In this document: in pieces, positions 1-12,814 of the stretch
Layout of the letters: every line of letters starts with the position of its first letter
How positions within the stretch are numbered: position 1 is the stretch's first letter
Origin: Acanthacorydalis orientalis
Lineage: Eukaryota > Arthropoda > Insecta > Megaloptera > Corydalidae
Length of the DNA: 64,000 nucleotides
Assembly (NCBI GenBank): GCA_034766995.1
Contig: CM068318.1
Location: 5,627,001 to 5,691,000, forward strand
Direction of reading: 5' to 3'
The notes under the pieces: generated by a model
What the model was told of the DNA's origin: nothing
The model's database searches: none
Seen by the model: the letters and a program-made list of their open reading frames with translations, nothing else
Position numbers and translations under genes: made by a program

Positions 1-1002
1 TTGATTATAATTAATTCTTAAGTTTCAACATATCAGGTATCTTTCCAAATATAAAAGAAAAAGATTTGAATTTCTACCAACACTGTTTATTAGGATTTTT
101 TTTAAAGATTTAATTCTTTTATTTATCTTAGTAAAGAGATCTTATAAAAAAACTAATTTAGGATTAATAAATAATATTTTAAACTCTTTTTATGATAAAA
201 ACTAATGAAAATAAATCTGATGGAAGTAATATGCATGAGATTGATACATTTCTTTCAATGGATCTTTCTGGTATACTCGTTCAGAAATAGAATAATTCTA
301 CAAGTAGTGTTAAAGTTAATCTTGTTAAAAACTGTATTGTTTATAAAAATTTTAAGACTTTAGTAAAGAAAAAAATAATTTTGTATCATTTATAAATAAC
401 TTGATTCATTAAATGTTCTTCCACAAAAAGTCAGTCCAAACATTCGTGTTTTTTATAATGAAGGTTAGATATTGATCTTAAGAGAATCGCTTTCATGTTC
501 CCACACTTTTTATGGATTTTTATTGCACCGAATACGGCGATCATGTATGTTGATTTTATTATTAATACATAAAAGAGATTATTTGAAAAATATAAAGGAA
601 AAATTTTAATAAATACCTTTGTGTTCAACCAAACATTCTATAAAGAAACGTTCTGAATTATTATACAGCTTGTTATAATTTTTTTAGAAAAAAGTAGTTC
701 ATATTTTAAAATGTACAAATACTCTCTAATAATTCAATATTTCAATTGTAGTTTCAAAATCAACTTCAAATATCAAGTTGTTAACTTTAAATAAGGTCGA
801 AGAATATTATCAAAAATATAATAAATAAATAAGACTTGAAAGTATATCATAAAACAGGATTTTCTTGAGAATTTTCAGTCCGAGACGTTTGTTTAGTTCA
901 ATTTTATGTAAAATTATTAGCATTTTTCAGTTCGAAGTAAGATTATTTTTTAAATATTACACAGTTAATATATTTTATAGAGTTTAAAATATCCAATAAA
1001 TT

Positions 1003-1005
<3 letters not shown>

Positions 1006-1041
<36 letters not shown>
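1006..1041. repeat. (TA)n microsatellite, 36 bp
   Basis: This is an uninterrupted alternating AT run lying inside a chance minus-strand frame that translates to a tyrosine/isoleucine repeat. Confidence 0.95.
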
Positions 1042-1044
<3 letters not shown>

Positions 1045-1462
1045 TTTAAATTTATATAAACCTTTATGAAAGTCGATTAAGCCTGGACGAGTATGTGAAA
1101 CATTTTTGTTATTTTTCAGAAGCAAAAAAAATCTTCAAAATAAAATTTAACAAATATTTTAAATAATAAAATATTGCTAGTTATAAAATATGACGTGTGT
1201 ATGTGTGGTAAATATTTGCAAAACGAAACGACAAAGAATTTCACAACAATTGCGCTAAAACGCGAGATTTAAAAAGACCACCACATTACAGGTGTGTTAA
1301 AACGCTGATCAATAATTTAACTCTTTTTTTAACAGCGAAATACCAGCAATTATCCATTATTTGACACGGATATGTGTACATATTTATACATGTACAAAAC
1401 CCTAGAAGGCAACAAACATACATGCACACGCACACATCTTTATAAATTTATTTATTTATCAA

Positions 1463-1480
1463 TGTGTGTGTGTGTGTGTG
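1463..1480. repeat. (GT)n microsatellite
   Basis: A nine-unit GT run lies 35 bp after a CA-rich segment (1,423-1,437), so the two could pair as an imperfect inverted repeat. Confidence 0.85.
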
Positions 1481-1755
1481 TTGTGTATGCACACGTGCCG
1501 ATATTTCAAAACATACTAACACATATTTATTTTTATAATTAGTATTAAGTTATGCAGAACAATATTGATTTTCATTATCAATTAATCTGTCAATCACTAC
1601 ACAATTTCGACACCTTGTGTCCACCACGTCCGTGTTTGTACTCGTGTGGCGCGGTGTACCCTAGGGAAGAGTAACATAAATCCTTAAATGTAGTATATAT
1701 CAAAATTGCGTAGATGTACGTTACAACCGCTGATTATAGAGATATTTGATTTTAT

Positions 1756-1757
<2 letters not shown>

Positions 1758-1817
<60 letters not shown>
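1758..1817. repeat. (TA)n microsatellite, 60 bp
   Basis: This is one of the longest perfect TA runs in the window, with about 30 units and no interruption. Confidence 0.95.
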
Positions 1818-1820
<3 letters not shown>

Positions 1821-3059
1821 TAATTACTTTACATGCAAATTTTTCTCTTTTGTATTTTTTTAATTGAATATTTTTAAAAATATTGTCTATGAAATGAATT
1901 ATTCGGAACTCAGGATTGGTAATAACATTAATTTATTTACTTGATGAAAAAAATCAGTTTGTTTTTATACAATTTTAATTGTTTAATTTTTATTACATAT
2001 ATTATTTTTAATTTGTACTGAGGTGTCTAAATGAATGAATTTCGTCGAAATATTGTTTAAATTAAACATATTGTGAAATATATTTATTGCAAATCGATGA
2101 TCGGCTAACAAAAAATAAACTTTTATTATCAGTTGTCATTCAAATTATTTACAACTAAAGTTCTCAAGATTTCTTGCCCATATACTCGTAATAAATTTCA
2201 TTTGAATAGATTTTGTTTGAAAGTCGTATTTTAGAAAAAAAACTAACCTAAACCCAGTTAATCAAAATTTTAGATCAATCTGTTGGTACAAGTTTCGTTT
2301 ATTTTTACAGCCAGGAGACAAAATGTAAATCACTTTCTCATCAGAATATTTAAAATTGACATTTTTAAATGATTTCTGTATGATTCTTTCCTGAAATTTT
2401 ATTTTCAGCATAGTAATTGCTAATCATATTTTTCATTATATAAAATATTTCTAGTCTCATATTTGGAATATTATATATTTTAAATCCTTTTAAAATGTCT
2501 TTTATGCTATTTTATGTTGTTTTATGAAATTACATTTCTAAACCAATATTTACATATGTAGAATATATTTTACAAACGAATTCTTTTGAATATATCAGTA
2601 AACTTATTACTAATTTAGAAAAAGTCTAATGTTGTTTTAGTACTAACTGGGTATTAATTTTAATTAAAATCAAAAATCTTCTAAGTTTTTTATTCATTTA
2701 ATTAGAATTTTTGTACTTTTTTGTCTATTTAAAGAAAACACAGTACAAAATGTAATATAGTTTGTATCTATTTCGAATAAAATCTGTTTTCATGGAAATT
2801 GTAAATGAAAGTAAATACGAGTATTATTTGACACGCTGTAACAACTGTTATATAATTCTAAAAACACTATTGTAGTTTAGGAATGTAAATTTTAAAAAAT
2901 ACAACTTTAAACCGAAAAAAATCAATTGTTCGTGCAATCTACGAACACATATTGCAAATCTGTACAGGCATGTATTTGTGTTTGTTTCGTTCGTAATAGA
3001 GTACCGAGTCAAATTCGATCTCCGCACTAACGTCATATCACTAAAACCCGATAGCAACC

Positions 3060-4010
3060 ACAAATTCGGTCAATTTTATAACGGGCTATTTACACATTGA
3101 TGCATGACCTCTGCAGGAGAGCAGCCGCGATGGGCAAACCAGGGTGGCGAACACACGTGTTTGTGTGTATATAAGCTGGTATGTACGTTTGTGTGTGTGT
3201 GTGTGTGAGAGGCGGTTGTTACAATTAAATTTGCACTAATTTCATGGGTTGCCCGTTGGGCTACTGCCCCCTGCCATGCTCTTGATGACTGCATTCCCAG
3301 CATCCACACGATTGCGAATACACACATACCGTTTTGCACATACACATGCACGTATGCACAAACACACACACATATAATATACACGGACACGAATATAACG
3401 TACACACGAGTATGTATCCCACCGTTTGAAGTATGAGTATGTATAGACGCGCCGATGGCAGAGGGGAAAGAAGAATTGCTGGTTTGGCTATTGGTAATCA
3501 ATAGCGGTGAACAAACCAGCAGATTTATTTGCAGCACACAGAGCCACACACACACAGTCGGGCGCACGCATGTACATGCGGCCTAATTGGTTGAATTAAT
3601 TCGTAAACAAGCCGACTAATTGTCACATTTCATTGTTTCGACGAAACGAGGTAATCATGCCGGAGTGACGGCGAACGCACACAAAACGTAACAAACGCTG
3701 TTTCTGTCTAGGATGCGAGAATTTTCTCTGTGCACGTGTGTGTGTGTGTGCAGTCTGCATGTAAGAATGTTATCGGCGGATCTATTCGATCGATGTTCGT
3801 GCGAAATTGTGTAAAAGGGGTGTTGCGTTCAACATAAATCAACAGATATTCGTCATACAAATCACGATAACGGGATCAGATACGCGGGTTCGTTATTAAA
3901 TTCACTCGAGCTAACAACTATACAGCTACTCTGCGACCGATCAAATGATTGCAAGTGTAACGAACGACTGAAACCAAATTCACGACTAGAACAACAAACA
4001 TTCGTTCGCA
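3060..4010. other. GC-elevated unique patch, candidate regulatory region
   Basis: Base composition changes sharply from the flanks and CpG is frequent. The patch holds CA/GT tracts (about 3,190-3,207 and 3,737-3,750) and unique sequence such as GACGGCGAACGC. A 163-codon minus-strand frame (3,076-3,567) exists, but much of it is His-Thr and Cys-Val runs produced by the CA/GT tracts, and it shows no recognisable domain. An enhancer or untranslated exon is as likely as a protein. Confidence 0.35.
3737..3750. repeat. (GT)n microsatellite
   Basis: This short GT run, beginning in CACGTGTGTGTG, sits within the GC-elevated patch. Confidence 0.8.
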
Positions 4011-4525
4011 TACATTGTATAAATTTGTGTATACTCAGCTATATCTGTTCACATGTTTGCAAATGCACACGTTCTGTCATTATTCCTTATACCGGTGCAC
4101 AATTTATATCTTTACTTTTCGTTTAACACGACTTCCGATTTATAGTGATACATAATTATCCATTTAATGTATTTAATATTCAATTGGATAACGAATATAT
4201 AACTTTTTTTGTCACACAACTTAAACTGAATGATATTTGTAATTTTTTTTATAATTATTTGGAATATGCACTCAGATTTTTGCATGGTCTGAGGTTATTG
4301 ATTGTAATTCAGTTTCATATTAAAAAAAAAGTTTTTAGGTCATAACAAATACATACGAAGTCTTTACTTAAATATCTTTTGACTTCATGTTATTATTTTG
4401 TTTGTGGAATATTTTTGATTAGACACTAGTCAATCAGTTTACTTTGCTTCTATTTGCCTTAGTACCAGGGATGAATCAATATATCATGGAGCACTGAAGC
4501 TTTATCATTTTTGGGCTCCTGATGA

Positions 4526-4570
<45 letters not shown>
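4526..4570. repeat. (TA)n microsatellite with one TG interruption
   Basis: This 45-bp TA run is broken once by TGTA. Confidence 0.95.
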
Positions 4571-4571
<1 letters not shown>

Positions 4572-5781
4572 TATCTTTTCTGTCTCTTTATCTTCACTAC
4601 ATAAGATCCAGCTCTCAAGTAATAGTTATTATAATGAGAAAGTTTAAATACATTTAAGGATGTTTGAGAAATAAATGTAATTTGAATCAATCTAGAAGGT
4701 AGTTTTACGAAAAGTGTAATAAAAAATATTTCTTAAATAAAGACATATTTGTTATCAAACGAAAAAAACAATTCACTGACAATCAAAATTTCACTGAATA
4801 AATAGCCATTCAGCTTTTTAAATTCTATTATTAAAGCACTACAAAAGCGTATATTTTTTTAAATAAAATATGACACTGAAACGATCACTAAAAAGAGAAC
4901 CGTTACGGAACCGTACGCATCGTATCCCATATTTGTATAAATATAGTGTGCATATATCACGAAATCATCATTAACTCAAATTACCGAAAGCCCTAATGTG
5001 TTAAACTGGCATCAATTAGTGACAAAATGTTCAAATCCGACTGATATTTTTATTGACATGCCCTATGTGAAATTTTAATTGAATGTCTACAGTCAATAAA
5101 TAAAATATTTCATATGTTAAATGAATGCATGTAATCGTTTCGTTAAATAATGTATGTTGAGTGTTGGATGTTTGAACATGTGGGTGTGTGTGGGTATATC
5201 GGTTTTCTGTTCATGGTTTGAAAGAAGTTACTTGAGTATTCTCTAGATAATTTGATACTATGTACAGGATTTTATATAATTTTTAATAAATAAGTTAAAT
5301 AAGTAAAATCGAATCGATTGAATAAATTAGAGTGTAATAAATTCTTAATAAAAAATTACTATTCATGCGAATCGATGAGAGATGAAATATAAAAAAAGTC
5401 AAAAAATGTTTAACAAAAATAAAAAATTAAAACAAAACTTTGTAAAAAGTGTAGTTTCACGCTGTAGTAGTTCTTTTTCATTCGAAAGTTGACGTCGTCT
5501 CTTTTCACAATTACACAAATACAAAAACGACAGCACACACAGCACATGAACGTTTTGAGGATGCATAAGCGTGCTGTACATTTCGAACGCATATTTTTCA
5601 TACTGCTCATGCAAATACGTGAACATAAATATACACTTAATTCCCGACAGAATTCGTAATCCCGTTTTAACCGCTTGTTGAAAATCCGTTCAGATTTATA
5701 TGACAATTGTGTTGAAAACTGTTTGATAACATAAATTAAATAGATTGGTTTGTCAACATTTTTCACTATATTTTTAGAGTA

Positions 5782-5782
5782 C

Positions 5783-5818
<36 letters not shown>

Positions 5819-5830
5819 ATATATATATAT
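5782..5830. repeat. (TA)n microsatellite with TTTA interruption
   Basis: Two TA blocks are separated by TTTA, and a short GTGTGTGTG follows at 5,844. Confidence 0.95.
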
Positions 5831-6392
5831 CTGCATACGTGTATGTGTGTGTAAAATATCGACATGAACTTTTTGACAAAATATTATTACCATTTCATAA
5901 AATTATGTTTATAGTTAAACTGATTTTAAATATCATCATTAAATGAACTAACAGAGTTAACACGGACTATATCCTGTTAATATAGTTTTAAGTAACATTT
6001 TAAGCAAAATTAATCATTATTTAGATATCAACAATCATAAACATTAAAGTTTGTATGTAACAGATATGATAATATAAGTTTTATGTGAAATTTCATGCTG
6101 GGTTTTAGCTTATTTTTTGTTTATTTCTGGCATATATTTTTTTGACATTCGATTTTATTTAAGAGCAATTTAGTATAAAATTAGGTTAATTTTCTAATAG
6201 TTTTGGATACATTTTATTATGATATTTGTAAGATAAATAATGTATCCATGATGAATTTGAAATATGCAAGATTTTTCAAGTGTATTTCTTTTTATTATTT
6301 GGACGTTCCAATCAACCAATCGTAGAACTCAATAATTTTTTACAAGTTTGAAAACTATTTGACTTACATATTTTATATTGAGTTGTATATTA

Positions 6393-6783
6393 TTAGGTAT
6401 GTAAATTAATTCGGTAATATTTTTATAGAAAAAGAATTTTTATGGAAAAATAGAATACATTTTAATCCTCAAAACATTCTCTATTATATTGTATAACTTT
6501 GCTCTATCTATTAGGTAACTGATGAATTCCTTATTGAAAAACATATACCAGATGTAAGTCGATGAAGTAGTAATGAATTTTCATACCTCTTACATTATTG
6601 TAGAATTTTTAATATGATTTATGCGGCACAAGACCTTCTTTCAAAGCTGAAAAAATCATTCCCGCTGCTTCGGTAGCGGGAAACACAACAGGAATGCGAA
6701 AAGTATTCATTTATTAATATTTTCTTTTTCGGACGCCATTGTATACATTTCTGTTTTGAGAGGTTATGTTAACTGTTTGGTCA

Positions 6784-6825
<42 letters not shown>

Positions 6826-6940
6826 TTTTTAAATATTATATTAGTGCTTCAGAATCCTAAAACAATGGCAAAATATTCTAATTAGAAACAGAGTTATGCT
6901 TGATTAAATTTAAAGGCACGAAATTAATTTTTGCACCTAA
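6393..6940 (+). mobile_element. Mariner-like MITE, copy A (548 bp, TA target duplication)
   Basis: The left end begins TTAGGTATGTAAATTAATTC. The reverse complement of the right end begins TTAGGTGCAAAAATTAATTT, so the two are clear terminal inverted repeats. TA dinucleotides sit directly outside both ends (6,391-6,392 and 6,941-6,942), as expected for Tc1/mariner insertion. There is no transposase coding, so it is non-autonomous. It shares its ends and interior with the copy at 54,008, for example the motifs TGCGAAAAGTAT and CAGAGTTATG near the right end. A 38-bp TA array (6,786-6,823) has grown inside it, which explains part of its greater length. Confidence 0.85.
6786..6823. repeat. (TA)n microsatellite inside MITE copy A
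   Basis: This TA run is absent at the equivalent place in the copy at 54,008, so it arose after the family spread. Confidence 0.9.
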
Positions 6941-7059
6941 TATTGTATTTACTTTTTACATTGCAACTTTATTAAAAAAAAGGCTTCATATTAAAAACTA
7001 TAATTTCCGTGTAAATATAATCATGGTCGCAATATCGAAACATTACACTGTTTCATTCG

Positions 7060-7400
7060 ACTACTTTAAGGAAGCGCAACCGTCACGGAATAAGATTTGC
7101 GGCATTGTCGCGAAAGAATATATTTCGAAGCCCGTATACGAACTGGCAGTCAGTGTGTAGTCCGCGTTCCCGGTTGAAAATATCAGTGTTTATTTTATCG
7201 CGAGAGATGATATCGGTAAAAATACGAGTTGACTCGACGGAGGTGTCTGAAGTATGTGTGGTCCGTTGGCCGACGATATTGGTATACGTGGATTATGGAA
7301 ATGGTACGTTTTCAATTTCGGATCGACGACGACCGCGGTTGTTTACAACATGAGTTCCACATATCAGTGCACGGCGAGGAACAGCTTTCGACAATATTTT
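7060..7400. other. GC-elevated unique patch
   Basis: CpG-rich unique sequence follows copy A of the MITE. Two overlapping plus-strand frames (6,900-7,160 and 7,105-7,353) run through it without any recognisable domain. It may be an untranslated exon or enhancer, and nothing more specific is visible. Confidence 0.3.
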
Positions 7401-7491
7401 GTCGGTAAAGGATATTAACGTTTTGATTCGTATATTTCAAAGAATCAGTAATATTTTTATTATTGAGTGAGACAAATCTGTACTACATTTT

Positions 7492-7493
<2 letters not shown>

Positions 7494-7552
<59 letters not shown>

Positions 7553-7565
7553 AAGACAGAGAGCG
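7494..7565. repeat. Compound (TA)n(GA)n microsatellite
   Basis: TA units (7,494-7,533) pass directly into a GA run that degrades as AAAGACAGAGAGCGAG. Confidence 0.95.
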
Positions 7566-8064
7566 AGCATATGAATATTACTAAGAGAATAACAGAAATC
7601 TTTCAGTTCTATTTTAGAAGGTGGAAGGAATTCTAAATAATTACTGTGATATATTTGATGCTCTGTACTTTCAACAAAACTTCATATTTATAGAAAGAAA
7701 AATACTCGATATAAAATTATAAAAAGATTCATCATCATTTAAAAAAGAATTAAAATATGTCTTATCTCATGAATAGAGAATCAGAGATCACATATTCTTA
7801 TAGACATTTTTGTTTAATTTCTATCCCTTTTTTGTCTTGTTTTTTTTTTTGGTGGATTTAAAATATTCTGTTCTTCTATTCTTCGATATTTTCCCTGAAT
7901 CTTTCTCCCGGACTACCAGCATACAACCTCTATTCTTTATTTTAACTTCTTTTAGCTATTGACCTCTGCTTATTTGAATAGGAAAAAATTGTCTATTCCA
8001 GAATCTCTAGACACATTTATAGCTTAATTTCTTTTTCTCCTTCTCTTTATTTATATATGTCATG

Positions 8065-8065
<1 letters not shown>

Positions 8066-8119
<54 letters not shown>
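8066..8119. repeat. (TA)n microsatellite, 54 bp
   Basis: This perfect TA run follows a pyrimidine-rich stretch (7,890-8,050). Confidence 0.95.
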
Positions 8120-8120
<1 letters not shown>

Positions 8121-9097
8121 CATCACGTTACTTTCTTGAAAAAGATCGTTACCCGAAACTATTGTTTTTTATTAAAATAAGATGCAAAGAAGAACTTTAC
8201 TATAACAACGTCTGATAACTTTTTTGTAAAAATAGACTACTCCTATGTAATCAGTGGTAAATTGTTTTTACTAGAATTTCATACGAATCTATTTTATTTA
8301 TACATAAACAGAAAACAGGTAGATATTATTTACACAAGTTTCGAATTTCAGCTCATTACGGTTTTCATTGAACAAAACATTTGGTTCAAACCCGTGTAGA
8401 GCTTTAAATAGAAATTAAATTCGAAAAATTCCTCCAAAATAGAATCTTGTATTCATTATTATTTTGTTATATTAATAAAAAGAATATATACGAATTAATC
8501 AAATAACGTAACATTTTCGCGGAAATCTGTAATGAATTGAAATAAGGAAGAATTTTAAATTTAGATTTTTAGTTTTTTGTTAAGTTCATTCGATAAAATT
8601 ATTTTATTGTGCATTTTATATTTTTATATTGTGTTCGTTTTGATTTTAAAGACTATGTACATATTAAATGTATCAATTATATTTTCTGTTTGAAGTGATT
8701 TTACAACTAAGATCATAATTTATTTTATTTTTAATTAAGGTTGAAATTAATAAAAAAATAATAAGTTAATTTATTTGTTAATCGTGCTTCAAATTTCATT
8801 TCTGTCTTCAGTAACGTCGTTTTATTTAATTCTTTTTCTATTACATTCATCACTTATCTTTTTTTTGTACAGAAACTTTGTGAGTGCCATTTTGTATATT
8901 GTTTTTCACGTGTGTGTTTCTAAAACTGTTAAATTACATTCTACACTAAATACTTTTATTAATAGTCATTAGTTAATAGTGCATTTTATTGTAGTTCAAT
9001 ATATGAGCTGGCATTTTTTAATTTTTCCCACTATAGATTGTCAAAATTCGGTTCTGTAAATTTATACATGTGTAGATATAAATATGTGTATTCATAT

Positions 9098-9126
9098 GCA
9101 TATATATATATATATGTATATATATG

Positions 9127-9164
<38 letters not shown>

Positions 9165-9176
9165 TATATTTATATA
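9098..9176. repeat. Interrupted (TA)n microsatellite, about 79 bp
   Basis: TA blocks are separated by TGTA three times and by one TTTA near the end, a typical aging pattern for such arrays. Confidence 0.95.
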
Positions 9177-9743
9177 GACGGAGTATAAAACATGTGCGTT
9201 CTTCATATGCTCAGAGCTATAACAATAACTGTACGCTCTTGTGTACGAAGAACACGATATTATATTGAAAGTCGATACAGAAAACGATGAGTGACAATGT
9301 AGATCAGCAAGCGGGCACATCATGACCAATACACTTGTGTACAGTTCGATATTTGTATTTTGTCACGGTTCGAAACTATGTAAAACTAAAACGTCGAAAA
9401 CAACCAAGAGGCATAGATGTTGGGTAAAAAATATTATTGTTGTTGTGTAAAGTTTAGTATTGTCGAGCACACGTTATGTATATTTTTGTATTGTTTTTCT
9501 ATATTTTAAAATATTTGTTTTTGGTCGGATTTTATTCATTATTTAAAGTAGGTTCAGTGGATACTTTTTTATTTTTTTTATTAAGTGTTTTAACTACAAA
9601 GATGTTTTAAAAATTGGTAACTTTAATTTAATTGTATGTTATTTTAATAGTTGTTAATTTTTACAATGATAGTTGTTAGTTGTACTTAAATTTAGTGTTT
9701 TCAATGGTTTAACTTTTCACATACTGCAAAGATTTTCAAACAT

Positions 9744-9786
9744 CCAAAAATGATTATTAATAATGTTGATATCTATTATCAAAATT
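9744..9786. repeat. Small imperfect hairpin
   Basis: ATTAATAATGTTGATA pairs with TATCAAAATTATTAAT, with one mismatch around a 5-nt loop. It is AT-only and may be chance. Confidence 0.35.
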
Positions 9787-10303
9787 ATTAATATCAAACA
9801 TTTGTTTTTTAATCAGAAGATTTAAAAGTAACAATTCGTTTTGCGGATCGTTGTAAATAATTGATGAAAAGATTAAATTCAGTCTCTCGACAAAATCTAA
9901 CTGAAAAAAATTGAAATGATTTAAAAAAAATCAGAAAAATTCTATCAACAGTTAGATCTCTTTAAAAGATACTCTAATAATAAGTATAAGGGTGAAAATA
10001 ATCCCAGATGTGACATTAAATCTTCTTTCATTAATATTAAAGGAACTCTGTAATTGACAGGGTTTGTTTTATGAAATATTGACTTAAAAGTTGTTTTTTC
10101 TTTCGATAATGGCATTTTTAACATTTTACTTTACATTCGTAGAATTTAATAATGTATCCTTTTTTATTTTCGAAAATAATCTGAGAGTTTCTTGATTCTT
10201 TTTGACCATTGTTTATATATTAAAGATATAGTTTTCATAAAATTTTAACTGATTCGAATTTTTGCAAATTTTTTAAAAGCTTAATTACTTTTTTTGTGTT
10301 TCA

Positions 10304-10323
10304 ATATATATATATATATATAT
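10304..10323. repeat. (TA)n microsatellite, 20 bp
   Basis: This short TA run precedes the GC-elevated patch at 10.5 kb. Confidence 0.9.
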
Positions 10324-10539
10324 TAAAACGGTAGCGAGTTCAGTTGGTATCAATGAACGGGTCGGAATAAAAAACCGATACTATAAATCAACGATAAAAA
10401 ATATAGCAAATGTATGTTTCATTTGTAAAAACACACAAAACAATCTTTAAGCGAATCAATGTTGAAAAATATGCGAAACGGAAAAATAAAGCTAAAATAT
10501 TCTTAGTGGCGAATATTGTTTCGAGTATGATTGCATGCG

Positions 10540-10980
10540 TCACCCACCGACAAAGAGGTCTGAACCGATCGTCTCGTCTCCATGACCGTACGCCTGTACG
10601 AATATGTGTGTGTACGTGAGACGTGCATCAGTGTGCGTGTATGATCCGGGTGTCATTGCTGCAGAGCTCCAGAGATTCCCGTACTGTTCCCCGGAGCATC
10701 GGAATCGAATCGGGCGCGCCGATCGTACGGGTCGTCGACTGTAAATCTCCGAACGACACCGCTGGACTCGTCGTCGAGTTTCTTTACACCCGAAGTCATA
10801 AAGTTTTTTCGTCCTCCTCTTCATCATCGTCGTCGGCGTCTTCGCCGCTCCTCGCTCTGCGCCTCCAGCATATCGAATCACTCTCTTCGGAAGTCTATGT
10901 TTCCGGCAGAAACGAAGAAGTACTTCATTTGTGTCGATTTTATTTTGTTAGCTCTTTTCCGTTTTATTTTGTTTGATGTT
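10540..10980. other. GC-elevated unique patch, candidate promoter or untranslated exon
   Basis: This is one of the two strongest composition shifts upstream of the signal-peptide exon. It is CpG-rich (for example CGGGCGCGCCGATCG), with a TCG/TCC/TCA triplet tract at about 10,810-10,850. A plus frame (10,623-10,976) and a minus frame (10,540-10,881) both stay open here. The plus frame has a serine run from the triplet tract, but neither shows a domain. TCAGT at 10,628, inside GCATCAGTGTG, matches the insect initiator (Inr) consensus. No downstream promoter element match was seen at the expected spacing. A coding exon cannot be excluded. Confidence 0.35.
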
Positions 10981-11242
10981 TTATCGGTTTGTGAATTATG
11001 TTTTTTCGACGACACTTTCATTTGTTTCGCGCCGACGAACTCGTAATATACATTTTTTTTGATAACGTAAATGGGAACGATATTTTATGGACTCGTTCTC
11101 TTTTTTATTATTATTTACTGGTTCGGAGAATTGTCATTTTATAAACTTAAATTTGTGTAAGTAATAATAAAATATTTTTTGGTATTTATTGGCGAAAAAA
11201 TCTTAAATTATTTTTATACTACATGTTCATATGAACATAACC

Positions 11243-11247
<5 letters not shown>

Positions 11248-11307
<60 letters not shown>
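11248..11307. repeat. (TA)n microsatellite, 60 bp
   Basis: This is a perfect TA run of the same length as the one at 1,758. Confidence 0.95.
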
Positions 11308-11310
<3 letters not shown>

Positions 11311-11507
11311 CAGATCTTTCTATACCTTAATGCTCTAAGGAGAACAGAATTGCGATTGAAATGTGTGTGAGAAACAATAAAAAATGATTAACAATGAATT
11401 ATAACAATCAATCATATTATTTGATCAAAAATTTATGAATTATGTGGGAGAGAAAACATTTATGCAAGAGCCGCAGTGCGAAGACCTATATTTAGAGTTA
11501 TATTGAT

Positions 11508-11511
<4 letters not shown>

Positions 11512-11554
<43 letters not shown>
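11512..11554. repeat. (TA)n microsatellite, 43 bp
   Basis: This perfect TA run lies 204 bp after the previous array. Confidence 0.95.
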
Positions 11555-11557
<3 letters not shown>

Positions 11558-11870
11558 TGTTTGTTTATGAAAAAGACTGACAATATAGTTGCAAAATTGT
11601 AATAACAGCTAGAAAAAATCAAGTTAAGGTTGGAATAGTGGCAAAATGAATTTACAATCTTTCCATTGAAAAATAATACATTAAAATCAATTTTAAATTC
11701 TGATGTAACATGTTAGAGTAAATATTTATGTGAATTGAAATGCGAATACATGACACATGTCCTTTACAAAACAATAGTTTGCTCAAATTAGACAATTCCT
11801 AAAGAATAAAGATATGAATAACGTAACAAAACGATAGATTAAAAATTATTTACATATTGATCTGTAAAAC

Positions 11871-11877
11871 CACACAC

Positions 11878-11931
<54 letters not shown>

Positions 11932-11932
11932 A
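11871..11932. repeat. Compound (CA)n(TA)n(TG)n microsatellite
   Basis: CACACACATA leads into TA units and ends in TGTGTGTGTG, so the whole tract is close to self-complementary and could form a cruciform. Confidence 0.9.
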
Positions 11933-12740
11933 TTTTGTAAAATAATGAGAGATTAAGTAATTCAATTAATTTATGATTATTGGAAATACGGTAGTGGTAG
12001 AGTACAGAAGCAAAAATGTGAAATCGACATGAATACAAATTTTTTTTATATCTTCCGTACATTTTTATTCGAATTTCATTTGTATTTAAAACACGTATTT
12101 AATAAAATCATTCAATCAATATCATATTTTACTGTGCTCTGTTCGTTCTTTATTTGTACGCATACTTAATATTTACTTGTGAACGGAACGATGTTCATAC
12201 TTGTTTAATTCATATATATATGTATATATACATACAAAAGACACTGTTTCAACAATAACATTGAATCATGTACCGTGTTTAAATTGTAGGTTTTATTCCC
12301 GTACTTTGAAATTGTTAAAACGAGTTAGTATTGGAATTATAAAAAAATGGGTCAATTTATTTGATAATAGTCACAAAAAGGAACATTTTACGCTTTTTTG
12401 TTCAAATTTGATGTTTTTTTCTAGCTGTAATTTAGTTATTTTTTTTGTTAAATTCCAGTACGGTATTTTTGTCTCATTTTTAATATTATTTAAAGAAAAG
12501 CGTGTTTTTGTAGAGATTAAACTTTTATTTATAAAACAAAATTATTAAAAAAAAATCGCAAGTGAAGTATTTATCATTCATCAGCGACTAGAGTTGCATT
12601 TATGTGATAATGAGAAAATATTCTTATGTTTTAATTAACAATTACATTGTAAAAATAATTAATTTGCATTTTTTAACAATAATTTCAACGTGGAATTAAA
12701 TTTTTAATTAAGTTATATGACATATATATATGGATATAAA

Positions 12741-12780
12741 TATATATATATATATGTGTGTGTGTACGTGTTCGTGTGTG
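12741..12780. repeat. Compound (TA)n(TG)n microsatellite
   Basis: TA units pass into TGTGTGTG and then a degraded GTACGTGTTCGTGTGTG. Confidence 0.85.
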
Positions 12781-12814
12781 TTTGAGTTAAAAAATTCTTA
12801 AGCCATACCGAAAT

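Larger units (their letters stand above)
1..2847. other. AT-rich gene-free stretch
   Basis: No coding frame of believable composition was found on either strand. Short frames near 431-628 and 943-1125 are A/T-driven, and the second runs through a TA array. The only GC-richer spot is about 1,600-1,675, with GTGTCCACCACGTCCG and TGTGGCGCGG. Confidence 0.6.
4011..6392. other. AT-rich gene-free stretch
   Basis: No gene was recognised. Two overlapping minus-strand frames at 5,399-5,865 are partly translated TA repeat and partly unremarkable sequence with no family resemblance. Confidence 0.55.
7401..10400. other. AT-rich gene-free stretch
   Basis: No gene was recognised. The plus-strand frame at 8,775-8,972 is rich in Phe, Leu and Ser, as expected of random AT-rich DNA. 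The two frames at 9,018-9,329 overlap a TA array on opposite strands. Confidence 0.55.
10981..12814. other. AT-rich gene-free stretch
   Basis: No gene was recognised. The 115-codon plus frame at 12,201-12,548 is mostly Phe, Leu, Ile, Lys and Asn, as expected from AT-rich DNA. Confidence 0.55.

Noticed and set aside
9018..9329. Opposed frames encoding Tyr/Ile repeats
   Set aside because: Both are translations of the same TA microsatellite; many similar frames in the window were dropped for this reason.
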